A stretch of 64,000 nucleotides of DNA, taken from positions 15,725,889 to 15,789,888 of the forward strand of contig OZ010577.1 in assembly GCA_963932145.1 (NCBI GenBank). The letters are read 5' to 3'. A program made the position numbers and the translations under genes. The number at the start of each line of letters is the position of its first letter. Position 1 is the first letter of the stretch. The notes beneath the pieces are model-generated. The model was not told the DNA's origin. It searched no databases and was given only the letters and a program-made list of their open reading frames with translations. Origin of the DNA: Acanthosepion lycidas. Taxonomy: Eukaryota > Mollusca > Cephalopoda > Sepiida > Sepiidae. Shown here in pieces: positions 25,759 to 37,430 of the stretch.

Positions 25759-26587
25759 TTTAACTTTATGAACATGCAAGAGGCTCCTCTAAAACTGCTT
25801 ACAATTATTTTTTATTCGAACTCATACAGTGTGCGTAGCCTGCAAGTGTTACGACTCACGTAACAGGGATTTCCTTGAAAAACTGTGTGGACGCAAAATG
25901 GGTGATCGCTGTATGTTTCTCTCCCGCCGTGCGTTCTATTTACCTTTACATTCTTTCATTTAACTTTATGAACATGGAAGAGGCTCCTCTAAAAGCTGCT
26001 TACAATTATTTTTCATTCGAACTCATACAGTGAGCGTAGCATGCAAAAGTTACGACTCACGTAACAGGGATTTCCTTGAAAAACTGTGTGGACGCAAATT
26101 AGGTGATCGCTGTATGTTTCTCTCCTGCCGTGCGTTCTATTTACCTTTACATTCTTTCATTTCACTTTATGAACAGGCAAGAGCCTCGTCTAAAAGCTGC
26201 TTACTATTATTTTTCATTCGAACTCATACAGTGAGCGTAGAATGCAAAGGTTACGACTCACGTAACAGGGATTTCCTTGAAAAACTGTATGGACGCAAAA
26301 TGGGTGATCACTGTATGTTTCTCCCCTGCCGTGCGTTCTCTTTACCTTTACATTTTTCATGTAACTTTATGAACAGGCAAGAGCCTCCTCTAAAACCTGC
26401 TTACAATTATTTTACATTCGAACTCATACAGTGAGCGTAGAATGCAAAGGTTACGACTCACGTAACAGGGATTTCCTTGAAAAACTGTATGGACGCAAAA
26501 TGGGTGATCGCTGTATGTTTCTCTCCTGCCGTGCGTTCTATTTACCTTTACATTCTTTCATGTAACTTTATGAACAGGCAAGAGCCT
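25759..26587 (+). repeat. Satellite between the two 15-monomer copies
   Basis: About four monomers, including ctaaaactgc near 25,793, gtgtgcgtagcctgcaagtg near 25,829 and a one-base-short acatttttcatg near 26,350. The first two monomers resemble 23,218-23,618. Confidence 0.6.
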
Positions 26588-28771
26588 CCTCTAAAACCTG
26601 CTTACAATTATTTTTCATTCGAACTCATACAGTGAGCGTAGAATGCAAAGGTTACGACTCACGTACCAGGGATTTCCTTGAAAAACTGTGTGGACGCAAA
26701 GTGGGTGGTCGCTGTATGTTTCTCTCCTGCCGTGCGTTCTATTTACCTTTACATTCTTTCATGTAACTTTATGAACAGGCAAGAGCCTCCTCTAAAACCT
26801 GCTTACAATTATTTTTCATTCGAACTCATACAGTGAGCGTAGAATGCAAAGGTTACGACTCACGTAACAGGGATTTCCTTGAAAAACTGTGTGGACGCTA
26901 AGTGGGTGGTCGCTGTATGTTTCTCTCCTGCCGTGCGTTCTATTTACCTTTACATTCTTTCATTTCACTTTATGAACAGGCAAGAGCCTCCTCTAAAACC
27001 GGCTTACAATTATTTTTCATTCGAACTCATACAGTGAGAGTAGCATGCAAATTTTACGAATCACGTAACAGGGATTTCCTTGAAAAACTGTGTCGACGCA
27101 AAATGGGTGATCGCTGTATGTTTCTCCCCTGCCGTGCGTTCTATTTACATTTACATTCTTTCATTTCAGTTTATGAACTGTCAATAGCCTCCTCTAAAAC
27201 CGGCTTACAATTATTTTTCATTCGAACTCATACACTGAGCGTAGCATGCAAAGGTTACGACTCACGTAACAGGGATTTCCTTGAAAAACTGTGTGGACGC
27301 AAAATAGGTGATCGCTGTATGTTTCTCTCCTGCCGTGCGTTCTATTTACCTTTACATTCTTTCATTTCACTTTATGAACAGGCAAGAGCCTCGTCAAAAA
27401 TCTGCTTACTATTATTTTTCATTCGAACTCATACAGTGAGCGTAGAATGCAAAGGTTACGACTCACGTAACAGGGATTTCCTTGAAAAACTGTGTGGACA
27501 CAAATTAGGTGATCGCTGTATGTTTCTCTCCTGCCGTGCGTTCTATTTACCTTTACATTCTTTCATTTCACTTTATGAACAGGCAAGAGCCTAGTCTAAA
27601 AGCTGCTTACTATTATTTTTCATTCGAACTCATACAGTGAGCGTAGAATGCAAAGGTTACGACTCACGTAACAGGGATTTCCTTGAAAAACTGTATGGAC
27701 GCAAAATGGGTGATCGCTGTATGTTTCTCCCCTGCCGTGCGTTCTCTTTACCTTTACATTTTTTCATGTAACTTTATGAACAGGCAAGAGCCTCCTCTAA
27801 AACCTGCTTACAATTATTTTTCATTCGAACTCATACAGTGAGCGTAGAATGCAAAGGTTACGACTCACGTAACAGGGATTTCCTTGAAAAACTGTATGGA
27901 CGCAAAATGGGTGATCGCTGTATGTTTCTCTCCTGCCGTGCGTTCTATTTACCTTTACATTCTTTCACGTAACTTTATGAACAGGCAAGAGCCTCCTCTA
28001 AAACCTGCTTACAATTATTTTTCATTCGAACTCATACAGTGAGCGTAGAATGCAAAGGTTACGACTCACGTACCAGGGATTTCCTTGAAAAACTGTGTGG
28101 ACGCAAAGTGGGTGGTCGCTGTATGTTTCTCTCCTGCCGTGCGTTCTATTTACCTTTACATTCTTTCATGTAACTTTATGAACAGGCAAGAGCCTCCTCT
28201 AAAACCTGCTTACAATTATTTTTCATTCGAACTCATACAGTGAGCGTAGAATGCAAAGGTTACGAATCACGTAACAGGGATTTCCTTGAAAAACTGTGTG
28301 GACGCTAAGTGGGTGGTCGCTGTATGTTTCTCTCCTGCCGTGCGTTCTATTTACCTTTACATTCTTTCATTTCACTTTATGAACAGGCAAGGGCCTCCTC
28401 TAAAACCGGCTTACAATTATTTTTCATTCGAACTCATACAGTGAGAGTAGCATGCAAATTTTACGAATCACGTAACAGGGATTTCCTTGAAAAACTGTGT
28501 CGACGCAAAATGGGTGATCGCTGTATGTTTCTCCCCTGCCGTGCGTTCTATTTACATTTACATTCTTTCATTTCAGTTTATGAACTGTCAATAGCCTCCT
28601 CTAAAACCGGCTTACAATTATTTTTCATTCGAACTCATACACTGAGCGTAGCATGCAAAGGTTACGACTCACGTAACAGGGATTTCCTTGAAAAACTGTG
28701 TGGACGCAAAATAGGTGATCGCTGTATGTTTCTCTCCTGCCGTGCGTTCTATTTACCTTTACATTCTTTCA
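26588..28771 (+). repeat. 15-monomer-spaced duplication, copy 2
   Basis: Copy of 23,575-25,758. It is distinguished by gcctagtc near 27,591 and gagcctcctc near 26,986. It runs into the 804-bp tract on its right. Confidence 0.85.
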
Positions 28772-30852
28772 TTTCACTTTATGAACAGGCAAGAGCCTCG
28801 TCTAAAAGCTGCTTACAATTATTTTTCATTCGAACTCATACAGTGAGCGTAGAATGCAAAGGTTACGACTCACGTAACAGGGATTTCCTTGAAAAACTGT
28901 ATGGACGCAAAATGGGTGATCGCTGTATGTTTCTCCCCTGCCGTGCGTTCTATTTACCTTTACATTCTTTCATGTAACTTTATGAACAGGCAAGAGCCTC
29001 CTCTAAAACCTGCTTACAATTATTTTTCATTCGAACTCATACAGTGAGCGTAGCATGCAAAGGTTACGACTCACGTAACAGGGATTTCCTTGAAAAACTG
29101 TGTGGACGCAAAGTGGGTTTTCGCTGTATGTTTCTCTCCTGCCGTGCGTTCTATTAACCTTTACATTCTTTCATTTCACTTTATGAACAGGCAAGGGCCT
29201 CCTCTAAAACCGGCTTACAATTATTTTTCATTCGAACTCATACAGTGAGAGTAGCATGCAAATTTTACGAATCACGTAACAGGGATTTCCTTGAAAAACT
29301 GTGTCGACGCAAAATGGGTGATCGCTGTATGTTTCTCCCCTGCCGTGCGTTCTATTTACATTTACATTCTTTCATTTCAGTTTATGAACTGTCAATAGCC
29401 TCCTCTAAAACCGGCTTACAATTATTTTTCATTCGAACTCATACACTGAGCGTAGCAAGCAAAGGTTACGACTTACGTAACAGGGATTTCCTTGAAAAAC
29501 TGTGTGGACGCAAAATGGGTGATCGCTGTATGATTCTCTCCTGCCGTGCGTTCTATTTACCTTTACATTCTTTCATTTCACTTTATGAACAGGCAAGAGC
29601 CTCGTCTAAAAGCTGCTTACAATTATTTTTCATTCGAACTCATACAGTGAGCGTAGAATGCAAAGGTTACGACTCACGTAACAGGGATTTCCTTGAAAAA
29701 CTGTATGGACGCAAAATGGGTGATCGCTGTATGTTTCTCCCCTGCCGTGCGTTCTATTTACCTTTACATTCTTTCATGTAACTTTATGAACAGGCAAGAG
29801 CCTCCTCTAAAACCTGCTTACAATTATTTTTCATTCGAACTCATACAGTGAGCGTAGCATGCAAAGGTTACGACTCACGTAACAGGGATTTCCTTGAAAA
29901 ACTGTGTGGACGCAAAGTGGGTGTTCGCTGTATGTTTCTCTCCTGCCGTGCGTTCTATTAACCTTTACATTCTTTCATTTCACTTTATGAACAGGCAAGG
30001 GCCTCCTCTAAAACCGGCTTACAATTATTTTTCATTCGAACTCATACAGTGAGAGTAGCATGCAAATTTTACGAATCACGTAACAGGGATTTCCTTGAAA
30101 AACTGTGTCGACGCAAAATGGGTGATCGCTGTATGTTTCTCCCCTGCCGTGCGTTCTATTTACATTTACATTCTTTCATTTCAGTTTATGAACTGTCAAT
30201 AGCCTCCTCTAAAACCGGCTTACAATTATTTTTCATTCGAACTCATACACTGAGCGTAGCATGCAAAGGATACTATTCATATAACAGGGATTTCCTTGAA
30301 AAACTGTGTGGACGCAAAATGGGTGATCGCTGTATGTTTCTCTCCTGCCGTGCGTTCTATTTACCTTTACATTCTTTCATTTCACTTTATGAACAGGCAA
30401 GAGCCTCGTCTAAAAGCTGCTTACAATTATTTTTCATTCGAACTCATACAGTGAGCGTAGAATTCAAAGGTTACGACTCACGTAACAGGGATTTCCTTGA
30501 AAAACTGTATGGACGCAAAATGGGTGATCGCTGTATGTTTCTCCCCTGCCGTGCGTTCTATTTACCTTTACATTCTTTCATGTAACTTTATGAACAGGCA
30601 AGAGCCTCCTCTAAAACCTGCTTACAATTATTTTTCATTCGAACTCATACAGTGAGCGTAGCATGCAAAGGTTACGACTCACGTAACAGGGATTTCCTTG
30701 AAAAACTGTGTGGACGCAAAGTGGGTGTTCGCTGTATGTTTCTCTCCTGCCGTGCGTTCTATTAACCTTTACATTCTTTCATTTAAATTTATGAACAGGC
30801 AAGGGCCTCCTCTAAAACCGGCTTACAATTATTTTTCATTCGAACTCATACA
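28441..30852 (+). repeat. 4-monomer HOR (804 bp), three tandem copies
   Basis: The aattttacgaatc variant monomer starts at 28,441, 29,245 and 30,049, exactly 804 bp apart. The second monomer of each unit (28,642, 29,446 and 30,250) is type A in the first two units and type B in the third. The fourth monomer of each carries ctattaacc. Confidence 0.88.
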
Positions 30853-32459
30853 GTGAGCGTAGCATGCAAAGGTTACGACTCACGTAACAGGGATTTCCTT
30901 GAAAAACTGTGTGGACGCAAAATGGGTGATCGCTGTATGTTTCTCTCCTGCCGTGCGTTCTATTTACCTTTACATTCTTTCATTTAACTTTATGAACATG
31001 CAAGAGGCTCCTCTAAAAGCTGCTTACAATTATTTTTTATTCGAACTCATACAGTGAGCGTAGCCTGCAAATGTTACGACTCACGTAACAGGGATTTCCT
31101 TGAAAAACTGTGTGGACGCAAAATGGGTGATCGCTGTATGTTTCTCTCCTGCCGTGCGTTCTATTTACCTTTACATTCTTTCATTTCACTTTATGAACAG
31201 GCAAGAGCCTCGTCTAAAAGCTGCTTACTATTATTTTTCATTCGAACTCATACAGTGAGCGTAGAATGCAAAGGTTACGACTCACGTAACAGGGATTTCC
31301 TTGAAAAACTGTATGGACGCAAAATAGGTGATCGTTGTATGTTTCTCTCCTGCCGTGCGTTCTATTTACCTTTACATTCTTTCATTTCACTTTATGAACA
31401 GGCCAGAGCCTCGTCTAAAAGCTGCTTACTATTATTTTTCATTCGAACTCATACAGTGAGCGTAGAATGCAAATGTTACGACTCACGTAACAGGGATTTC
31501 CTTGAAAAACTGTATGGACGCAAAATGGGTGATCGCTGTATGTTTCTCTCCTGCCGTGCGTTCTATTTACCTTTACATTCTTTCATTTATCTTTATGAAC
31601 ATGCAAGAGGCTCCTCTAAAACTGCTTACAATTATTTTTTATTCGAACTCATACAGTGAGCGTAGCATGCAAAAGTTACGACTCACGTAACAGGGATTTC
31701 CTTGAAAAACTGTGTGGACGCAAATTAGGTGATCGCTGTATGTTTCTCTCCTGCCGTGCGTTCTATTTACCTTTACATTCTTTCATTTCACTTTATGAAC
31801 AGGCAAGAGCCTCGTCAAAAATCTGCTTACTATTATTTTTCATTCGAACTCATACAGTGAGCGTAGAATGCAAAGGTTACGACTCACGTAACAGGGATTT
31901 CCTTGAAAAACTGTGTGGACACAAATTAGGTGATCGCTGTATGTTTCTCTCCTGCCGTGCGTTCTATTTACCTTTACATTCTTTCATTTCACTTTATGAA
32001 CAGGCAAGAGCCTCGTCTAAAAGCTGCTTACTATTATTTTTCATTCGAACTCATCCAGTGAGCGTAGAATGCAAAGGTTACGACTCACGTAACAGGGATT
32101 TCCTTGAAAAACTGTATGGACGCAAAATGGGTGATCGCTGTATATTTCTCCCCTGCCGTGCGTTCTCTTTACCTTTACATTTTTTCATGTAACTTTATGA
32201 ACAGGCAAGAGCCTCCTCTAAAACCTGCTTACAATTATTTTTCATTCGAACTCATACAGTGAGCGTAGAATGCAAAGGTTACGACTCACGTAACAGGGAT
32301 TTCCTTGAAAAACTGTGTGGACGCAAAATGGGTGATCGCTGTATGTTTCTCTCCTGCCGTGCGTTCTATTTACCTTTACATTCTTTCACCTAACTTTATG
32401 AACAGGCAAGAGCCTCCTCTAAAACCTGCTTACAATTATTTTTCATTCGAACTCATACA
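30853..32459 (+). repeat. cctgcaaatg module, second copy, and following monomers
   Basis: Eight monomers. Those from 31,054 match 22,615 onward (offset 8,439 bp), including the ctaaaactgc deletion near 31,619. They continue into gtcaaaaatctgc and gtggacacaaattagg monomers also seen at 24.4, 27.4, 35.4, 37.2 and 40.85 kb. Confidence 0.75.
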
Positions 32460-33578
32460 GTGAGCGTAGAATGCAAAGGTTACGACTCACGTACCAGGGA
32501 TTTCCTTGAAAAACTGTGTGGACGCAAAGTGGGTGGTCGCTGTATGTTTCTCTCCTGCCGTGCGTTCTATTTACCTTTACATTCTTTCATTTCACTTTAT
32601 GAACAGGCAAGGGCCTCCTCTAAAACCGGCTTACAATTATTTTTCATTCGAACTCATACAGTGAGCGTAGCATGCAAAGTTTACGAATCACGTAACAGGG
32701 ATTTCCTTGAAAAACTGTGTCGACGCAAAATGGGTGATCGCTGTATGTTTCTCCCCTGCCGTGCGTTCTATTTACATTTACATTCTTTCATTTCAGTTTA
32801 TGAACAGTCAATAGCCTCCTCTAAAACCTGCTTACAATTATTTTTCATTCGAACTCATACACTGAGCGTCGCATGCAAAGGTTACGACTCATGTACCAGG
32901 GATTTCCTTGAAAAACTGTGTGGACGCAAAGTGGGTGTTCGCTGTATGTTTCTCTCCTGCCGTGCGTTCTATTTACCTTTACATTCTTTAATTTAAATTT
33001 ATGAACAGGCAAGGGCCTCCTCTAAAACCGGCTTACAATTATTTTTCATTCGAACTCATACAGTGAGCGTAGCATGCAAAGGATACTATTCATATAACAG
33101 GGATTTCCTTGAAAAACTGTGTGGACGCAAAATGGGTGATCGCTGTATGTTTCTCTACTGCCGTGCGTTCTATTTACCTTTACATTCTTTCATTTCACTT
33201 TATGAACAGGCAAGGGTCTCCTCTAAAACCGGCTTACAATTATTTTTCATTCGAACTCATACAGTGAGCGTAGCATACAAAGGTTACGAATCACGTAACA
33301 GGGATTTCCTTGAAAAACTGTGTGGACGCAAAATGGGTGATCGCTGTATGATTCTCTCCTGCCGTGCGTTCTATTTACCTTCACATTCTTTCATTTCACT
33401 TTATGAACAGGCAAGGGTCTCCACTAAAACCGGCTTACAATTATTTTTCATTCGAACTCATACAGTGAGCGTAGCATGCAAAGGTTACGACTCACGTAAC
33501 AGGGATTTACTTGAAAAACTGTGTGGACGCAAAGTGGGTGATCGCTGTATGTTTCTCTCCTGCCGTGCGTTCTATTAA
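32460..33578 (+). repeat. Older copy of the block at 38,086 and 41,703
   Basis: The monomer order matches 38,086-39,204 and 41,703-42,821, including gtttacgaatcacg, gtttatgaacagtc, gagcgtcgcatgc, gtagcatacaaagg and gtctccactaaaacc. At least six substitutions separate it from the other two, which agree with each other. This copy therefore branched earlier. Confidence 0.8.
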
Positions 33579-34365
33579 CCTTTACATTCTTTCATTTCAC
33601 TTTATGAACAGGCAAGGGCCTCCTCTAAAACCGGCTTACAATTATTTTTCATTCGAACTCATACAGTGAGCGTAGCATGCAAAGGTTACGACTCACGTAA
33701 CAGGGATTTCCTTGAAAAACTGTGTGGACGCAAAGTGGGTGTTTGCTGTATGTTTCTCTCCAGCCGTGCGTTCTATTTACCTTTACATTCTTTCATTTAA
33801 CTTTATGAATAGGCAAGAGCCTCCTATAAAACCTGCTTACAATTATTTTTTATTCGAACTCATACAGTGAGCGTAGCTTGCAAAGGTTACGACTCACGTA
33901 ACGGGGATTTCCTTGAAAAACTGTGTGGACGCAAAGTGGGTGTTCGTTGTATGTTTCTCTCCTGCCGTGCGTTCTATTTACCTTTACATTCTTTCATTTA
34001 AATTTATGAACAGGCAAGGGCCTCCTCTAAAACCGGCTTACAATTATTTTTCATTCGAACTCATACAGTGAGCGTAGCATGCAAATGTTACGACTCACGT
34101 AACAGGGATTTACTTGAAAAACTGTGTGGACGCAAAGTGGGTGATCGCTTTATGTTTCTCTCCTGCCGTGCGTTCTATTAACCTTTACATTCTTTCATTT
34201 CACTTTATGAACAGGCAAGGGCCTCCTCTAAAACCGGCTTACAATTATTTTTCATTCGAACTCATACAGTGAGCGTAGCATGCAAAGGTTACGACTCACG
34301 TAACAGGGATTTCCTTGAAAAACTGTGTGGACGCAAAGTGGGTGTTCGCTGTATGTTTCTCTCCA
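33579..34365 (+). repeat. A-type satellite, local pair
   Basis: About four type A monomers. The ctattaacc monomer followed by a ctccagccg monomer occurs twice (near 33,570-33,780 and 34,175-34,370), about 603 bp apart. Confidence 0.6.
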
Positions 34366-36173
34366 GCCGTGCGTTCTATTTACCTTTACATTCTTTCATT
34401 TAACTTTATGAACATGCAAGAGGCTCCTCTAAAAGCTGCTTACAATTATTTTTTATTCGAACTCATACAGTGAGCGTAGCCTGCAAATGTTACGACTCAC
34501 GTAACAGGGATTTCCTTGAAAAACTGTGTGGACGCAAAATGGGTGATCGCTGTATGTTTCTCTCCTGCCGTGCGTTCTATTTACCTTTACATTCTTTCAT
34601 TTCACTTTATGAACAGGCAAGAGCCTCGTCTAAAAGCTGCTTACTATTATTTTTCATTCGAACTCATACAGTGAGCGTAGAATGCAAAGGTTACGACTCA
34701 CGTAACAGGGATTTCCTTGAAAAACTGTATGGACGCAAAATAGGTGATCGTTGTATGTTTCTCTCCTGCCGTGCGTTCTATTTACCTTTACATTCTTTCA
34801 TTTCACTTTAGGAACAGGCCAGAGCCTCGTCTAAAAGCTGCTTACTATTATTTTTCATTCGAACTCATACAGTGAGCGTAGAATGCAAATGTTACGACTC
34901 ACGTAACAGGGATTTCCTTGAAAAACTGTATGGACGCAAAATGGGTGATCGCTGTATGTTTCTCTCCTGCCGTGCGTTCTATTTACCTTTACATTCTTTC
35001 ATTTAACTTTATGAACATGCAAGAGGCTCCTCTAAAACTGCTTACAATTATTTTTTATTCGAACTCATACAGTGAGCGTAGCCTGCAAATGTTACGACTC
35101 ACGTAACAGGGATTTCCTTGAAAAACTGTGTGGACGCAAAATGGGTGATCGCTGTATGTTTCTCTCCCGCCGTGCGTTCTATTTACCTTTACATTCTTTC
35201 ATTTAACTTTATGAACATGGAAGAGGCTCCTCTAAAAGCTGCTTACAATTATTTTTCATTCGAACTCATACAGTGAGCGTAGCATGCAAAAGTTACGACT
35301 CACGTAACAGGGATTTCCTTGAAAAACTGTGTGGACGCAAATTAGGTGATCGCTGTATGTTTCTCTCCTGCCGTGCGTTCTATTTACCTTTACATTCTTT
35401 CATTTCACTTTATGAACAGGCAAGAGCCTCGTCAAAAATCTGCTTACTATTATTTTTCATTCGAACTCATACAGTGAGCGTAGAATGCAAAGGTTACGAC
35501 TCACGTAACAGGGATTTCCTTGAAAAACTGTGTGGACACAAATTAGGTGATCGCTGTATGTTTCTCTCCTGCCGTGCGTTCTATTTACCTTTACATTCTT
35601 TCATTTCACTTTATGAACAGGCAAGAGCCTCGTCTAAAAGCTGCTTACTATTATTTTTCATTCGAACTCATACAGTGAGCGTAGAATGCAAAGGTTACGA
35701 CTCACGTAACAGGGATTTCCTTGAAAAACTGTATGGACGCAAAATGGGTGATCGCTGTATGTTTCTCCCCTGCCGTGCGTTCTCTTTACCTTTACATTTT
35801 TTCATGTAACTTTATGAACAGGCAAGAGCCTCCTCTAAAACCTGCTTACAATTATTTTTCATTCGAACTCATACAGTGAGCGTAGCATGCAAAGGTTACG
35901 ACTCACGTAACGGGGATTTCCTTGAAAAACTGTGTGGACGCAAAGTGGGTGTTCGTTGTATGTTTCTCTCCTGCCGTGCGTTCTATTTACCTTTACATTC
36001 TTTCATTTAAATTTATGAACAGGCAAGGGCCTCCTCTAAAACCGGCTTACAATTATTTTTCATTCGAACTCATACAGTGAGCGTAGCATGCAAAGGTTAC
36101 GACTCACGTAACAGGGATTTCCTTGAAAAACTGTGTGGACGCAAAATGGGTGATCGCTGTATGTTTCTCTCCT
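34366..36173 (+). repeat. 9-monomer HOR unit, copy 1
   Basis: The segment 34,366-35,622 recurs at 36,174-37,430, offset 1,808 bp (nine monomers minus one base). It contains the cctgcaaatg module with the ctaaaactgc deletion near 35,036. A private aggaacaggcc lies near 34,810. Confidence 0.82.
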
Positions 36174-37430
36174 GCCGTGCGTTCTATTTACCTTTACATT
36201 CTTTCATTTAACTTTATGAACATGCAAGAGGCTCCTCTAAAAGCTGCTTACAATTATTTTTTATTCGAACTCATACAGTGAGCGTAGCCTGCAAATGTTA
36301 CGACTCACGTAACAGGGATTTCCTTGAAAAACTGTGTGGACGCAAAATGGGTGATCGCTGTATGTTTCTCTCCTGCCGTGCGTTCTATTTACCTTTACAT
36401 TCTTTCATTTCACTTTATGAACAGGCAAGAGCCTCGTCTAAAAGCTGCTTACTATTATTTTTCATTCGAACTCATACAGTGAGCGTAGAATGCAAAGGTT
36501 ACGACTCACGTAACAGGGATTTCCTTGAAAAACTGTATGGACGCAAAATAGGTGATCGTTGTATGTTTCTCTCCTGCCGTGCGTTCTATTTACCTTTACA
36601 TTCTTTCATTTCACTTTATGAACAGGCCAGAGCCTCGTCTAAAAGCTGCTTACTATTATTTTTCATTCGAACTCATACAGTGAGCGTAGAATGCAAATGT
36701 TACGACTCACGTAACAGGGATTTCCTTGAAAAACTGTATGGACGCAAAATGGGTGATCGCTGTATGTTTCTCTCCTGCCGTGCGTTCTATTTACCTTTAC
36801 ATTCTTTCATTTAACTTTATGAACATGCAAGAGGCTCCTCTAAAACTGCTTACAATTATTTTTTATTCGAACTCATACAGTGAGCGTAGCCTGCAAATGT
36901 TACGACTCACGTAACAGGGATTTCCTTGAAAAACTGTGTGGACGCAAAATGGGTGATCGCTGTATGTTTCTCTCCCGCCGTGCGTTCTATTTACCTTTAC
37001 ATTCTTTCATTTAACTTTATGAACATGGAAGAGGCTCCTCTAAAAGCTGCTTACAATTATTTTTCATTCGAACTCATACAGTGAGCGTAGCATGCAAAAG
37101 TTACGACTCACGTAACAGGGATTTCCTTGAAAAACTGTGTGGACGCAAAATGGGTGATCGCTGTATGTTTCTCTCCTGCCGTGCGTTCTATTTACCTTTA
37201 CATTCTTTCATTTCACTTTATGAACAGGCAAGAGCCTCGTCAAAAATCTGCTTACTATTATTTTTCATTCGAACTCATACAGTGAGCGTAGAATGCAAAG
37301 GTTACGACTCACGTAACAGGGATTTCCTTGAAAAACTGTGTGGACACAAATTAGGTGATCGCTGTATGTTTCTCTCCTGCCGTGCGTTCTATTTACCTTT
37401 ACATTCTTTCATTTCACTTTATGAACAGGC
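36174..37430 (+). repeat. 9-monomer HOR, partial copy 2
   Basis: Copy of 34,366-35,622. Differences noted are tatgaacaggcc near 36,617 and aaaatgggtg instead of aaattaggtg near 37,147. Its right part belongs also to the 17-monomer unit below. Confidence 0.82.

Larger units (their letters stand above)
10356..30249 (+). repeat. A-only domain (about 99 monomers)
   Basis: No monomer in this ~19.9 kb carries the B box. All are type A or A derivatives with one or two changes in the box. The right limit is the B monomer starting at 30,250. The variants GAATGC (position 11), GTATGG (59), CCC at 94-96 and TCG at 157-159 are frequent from about 12.77 kb onward. Confidence 0.88.
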
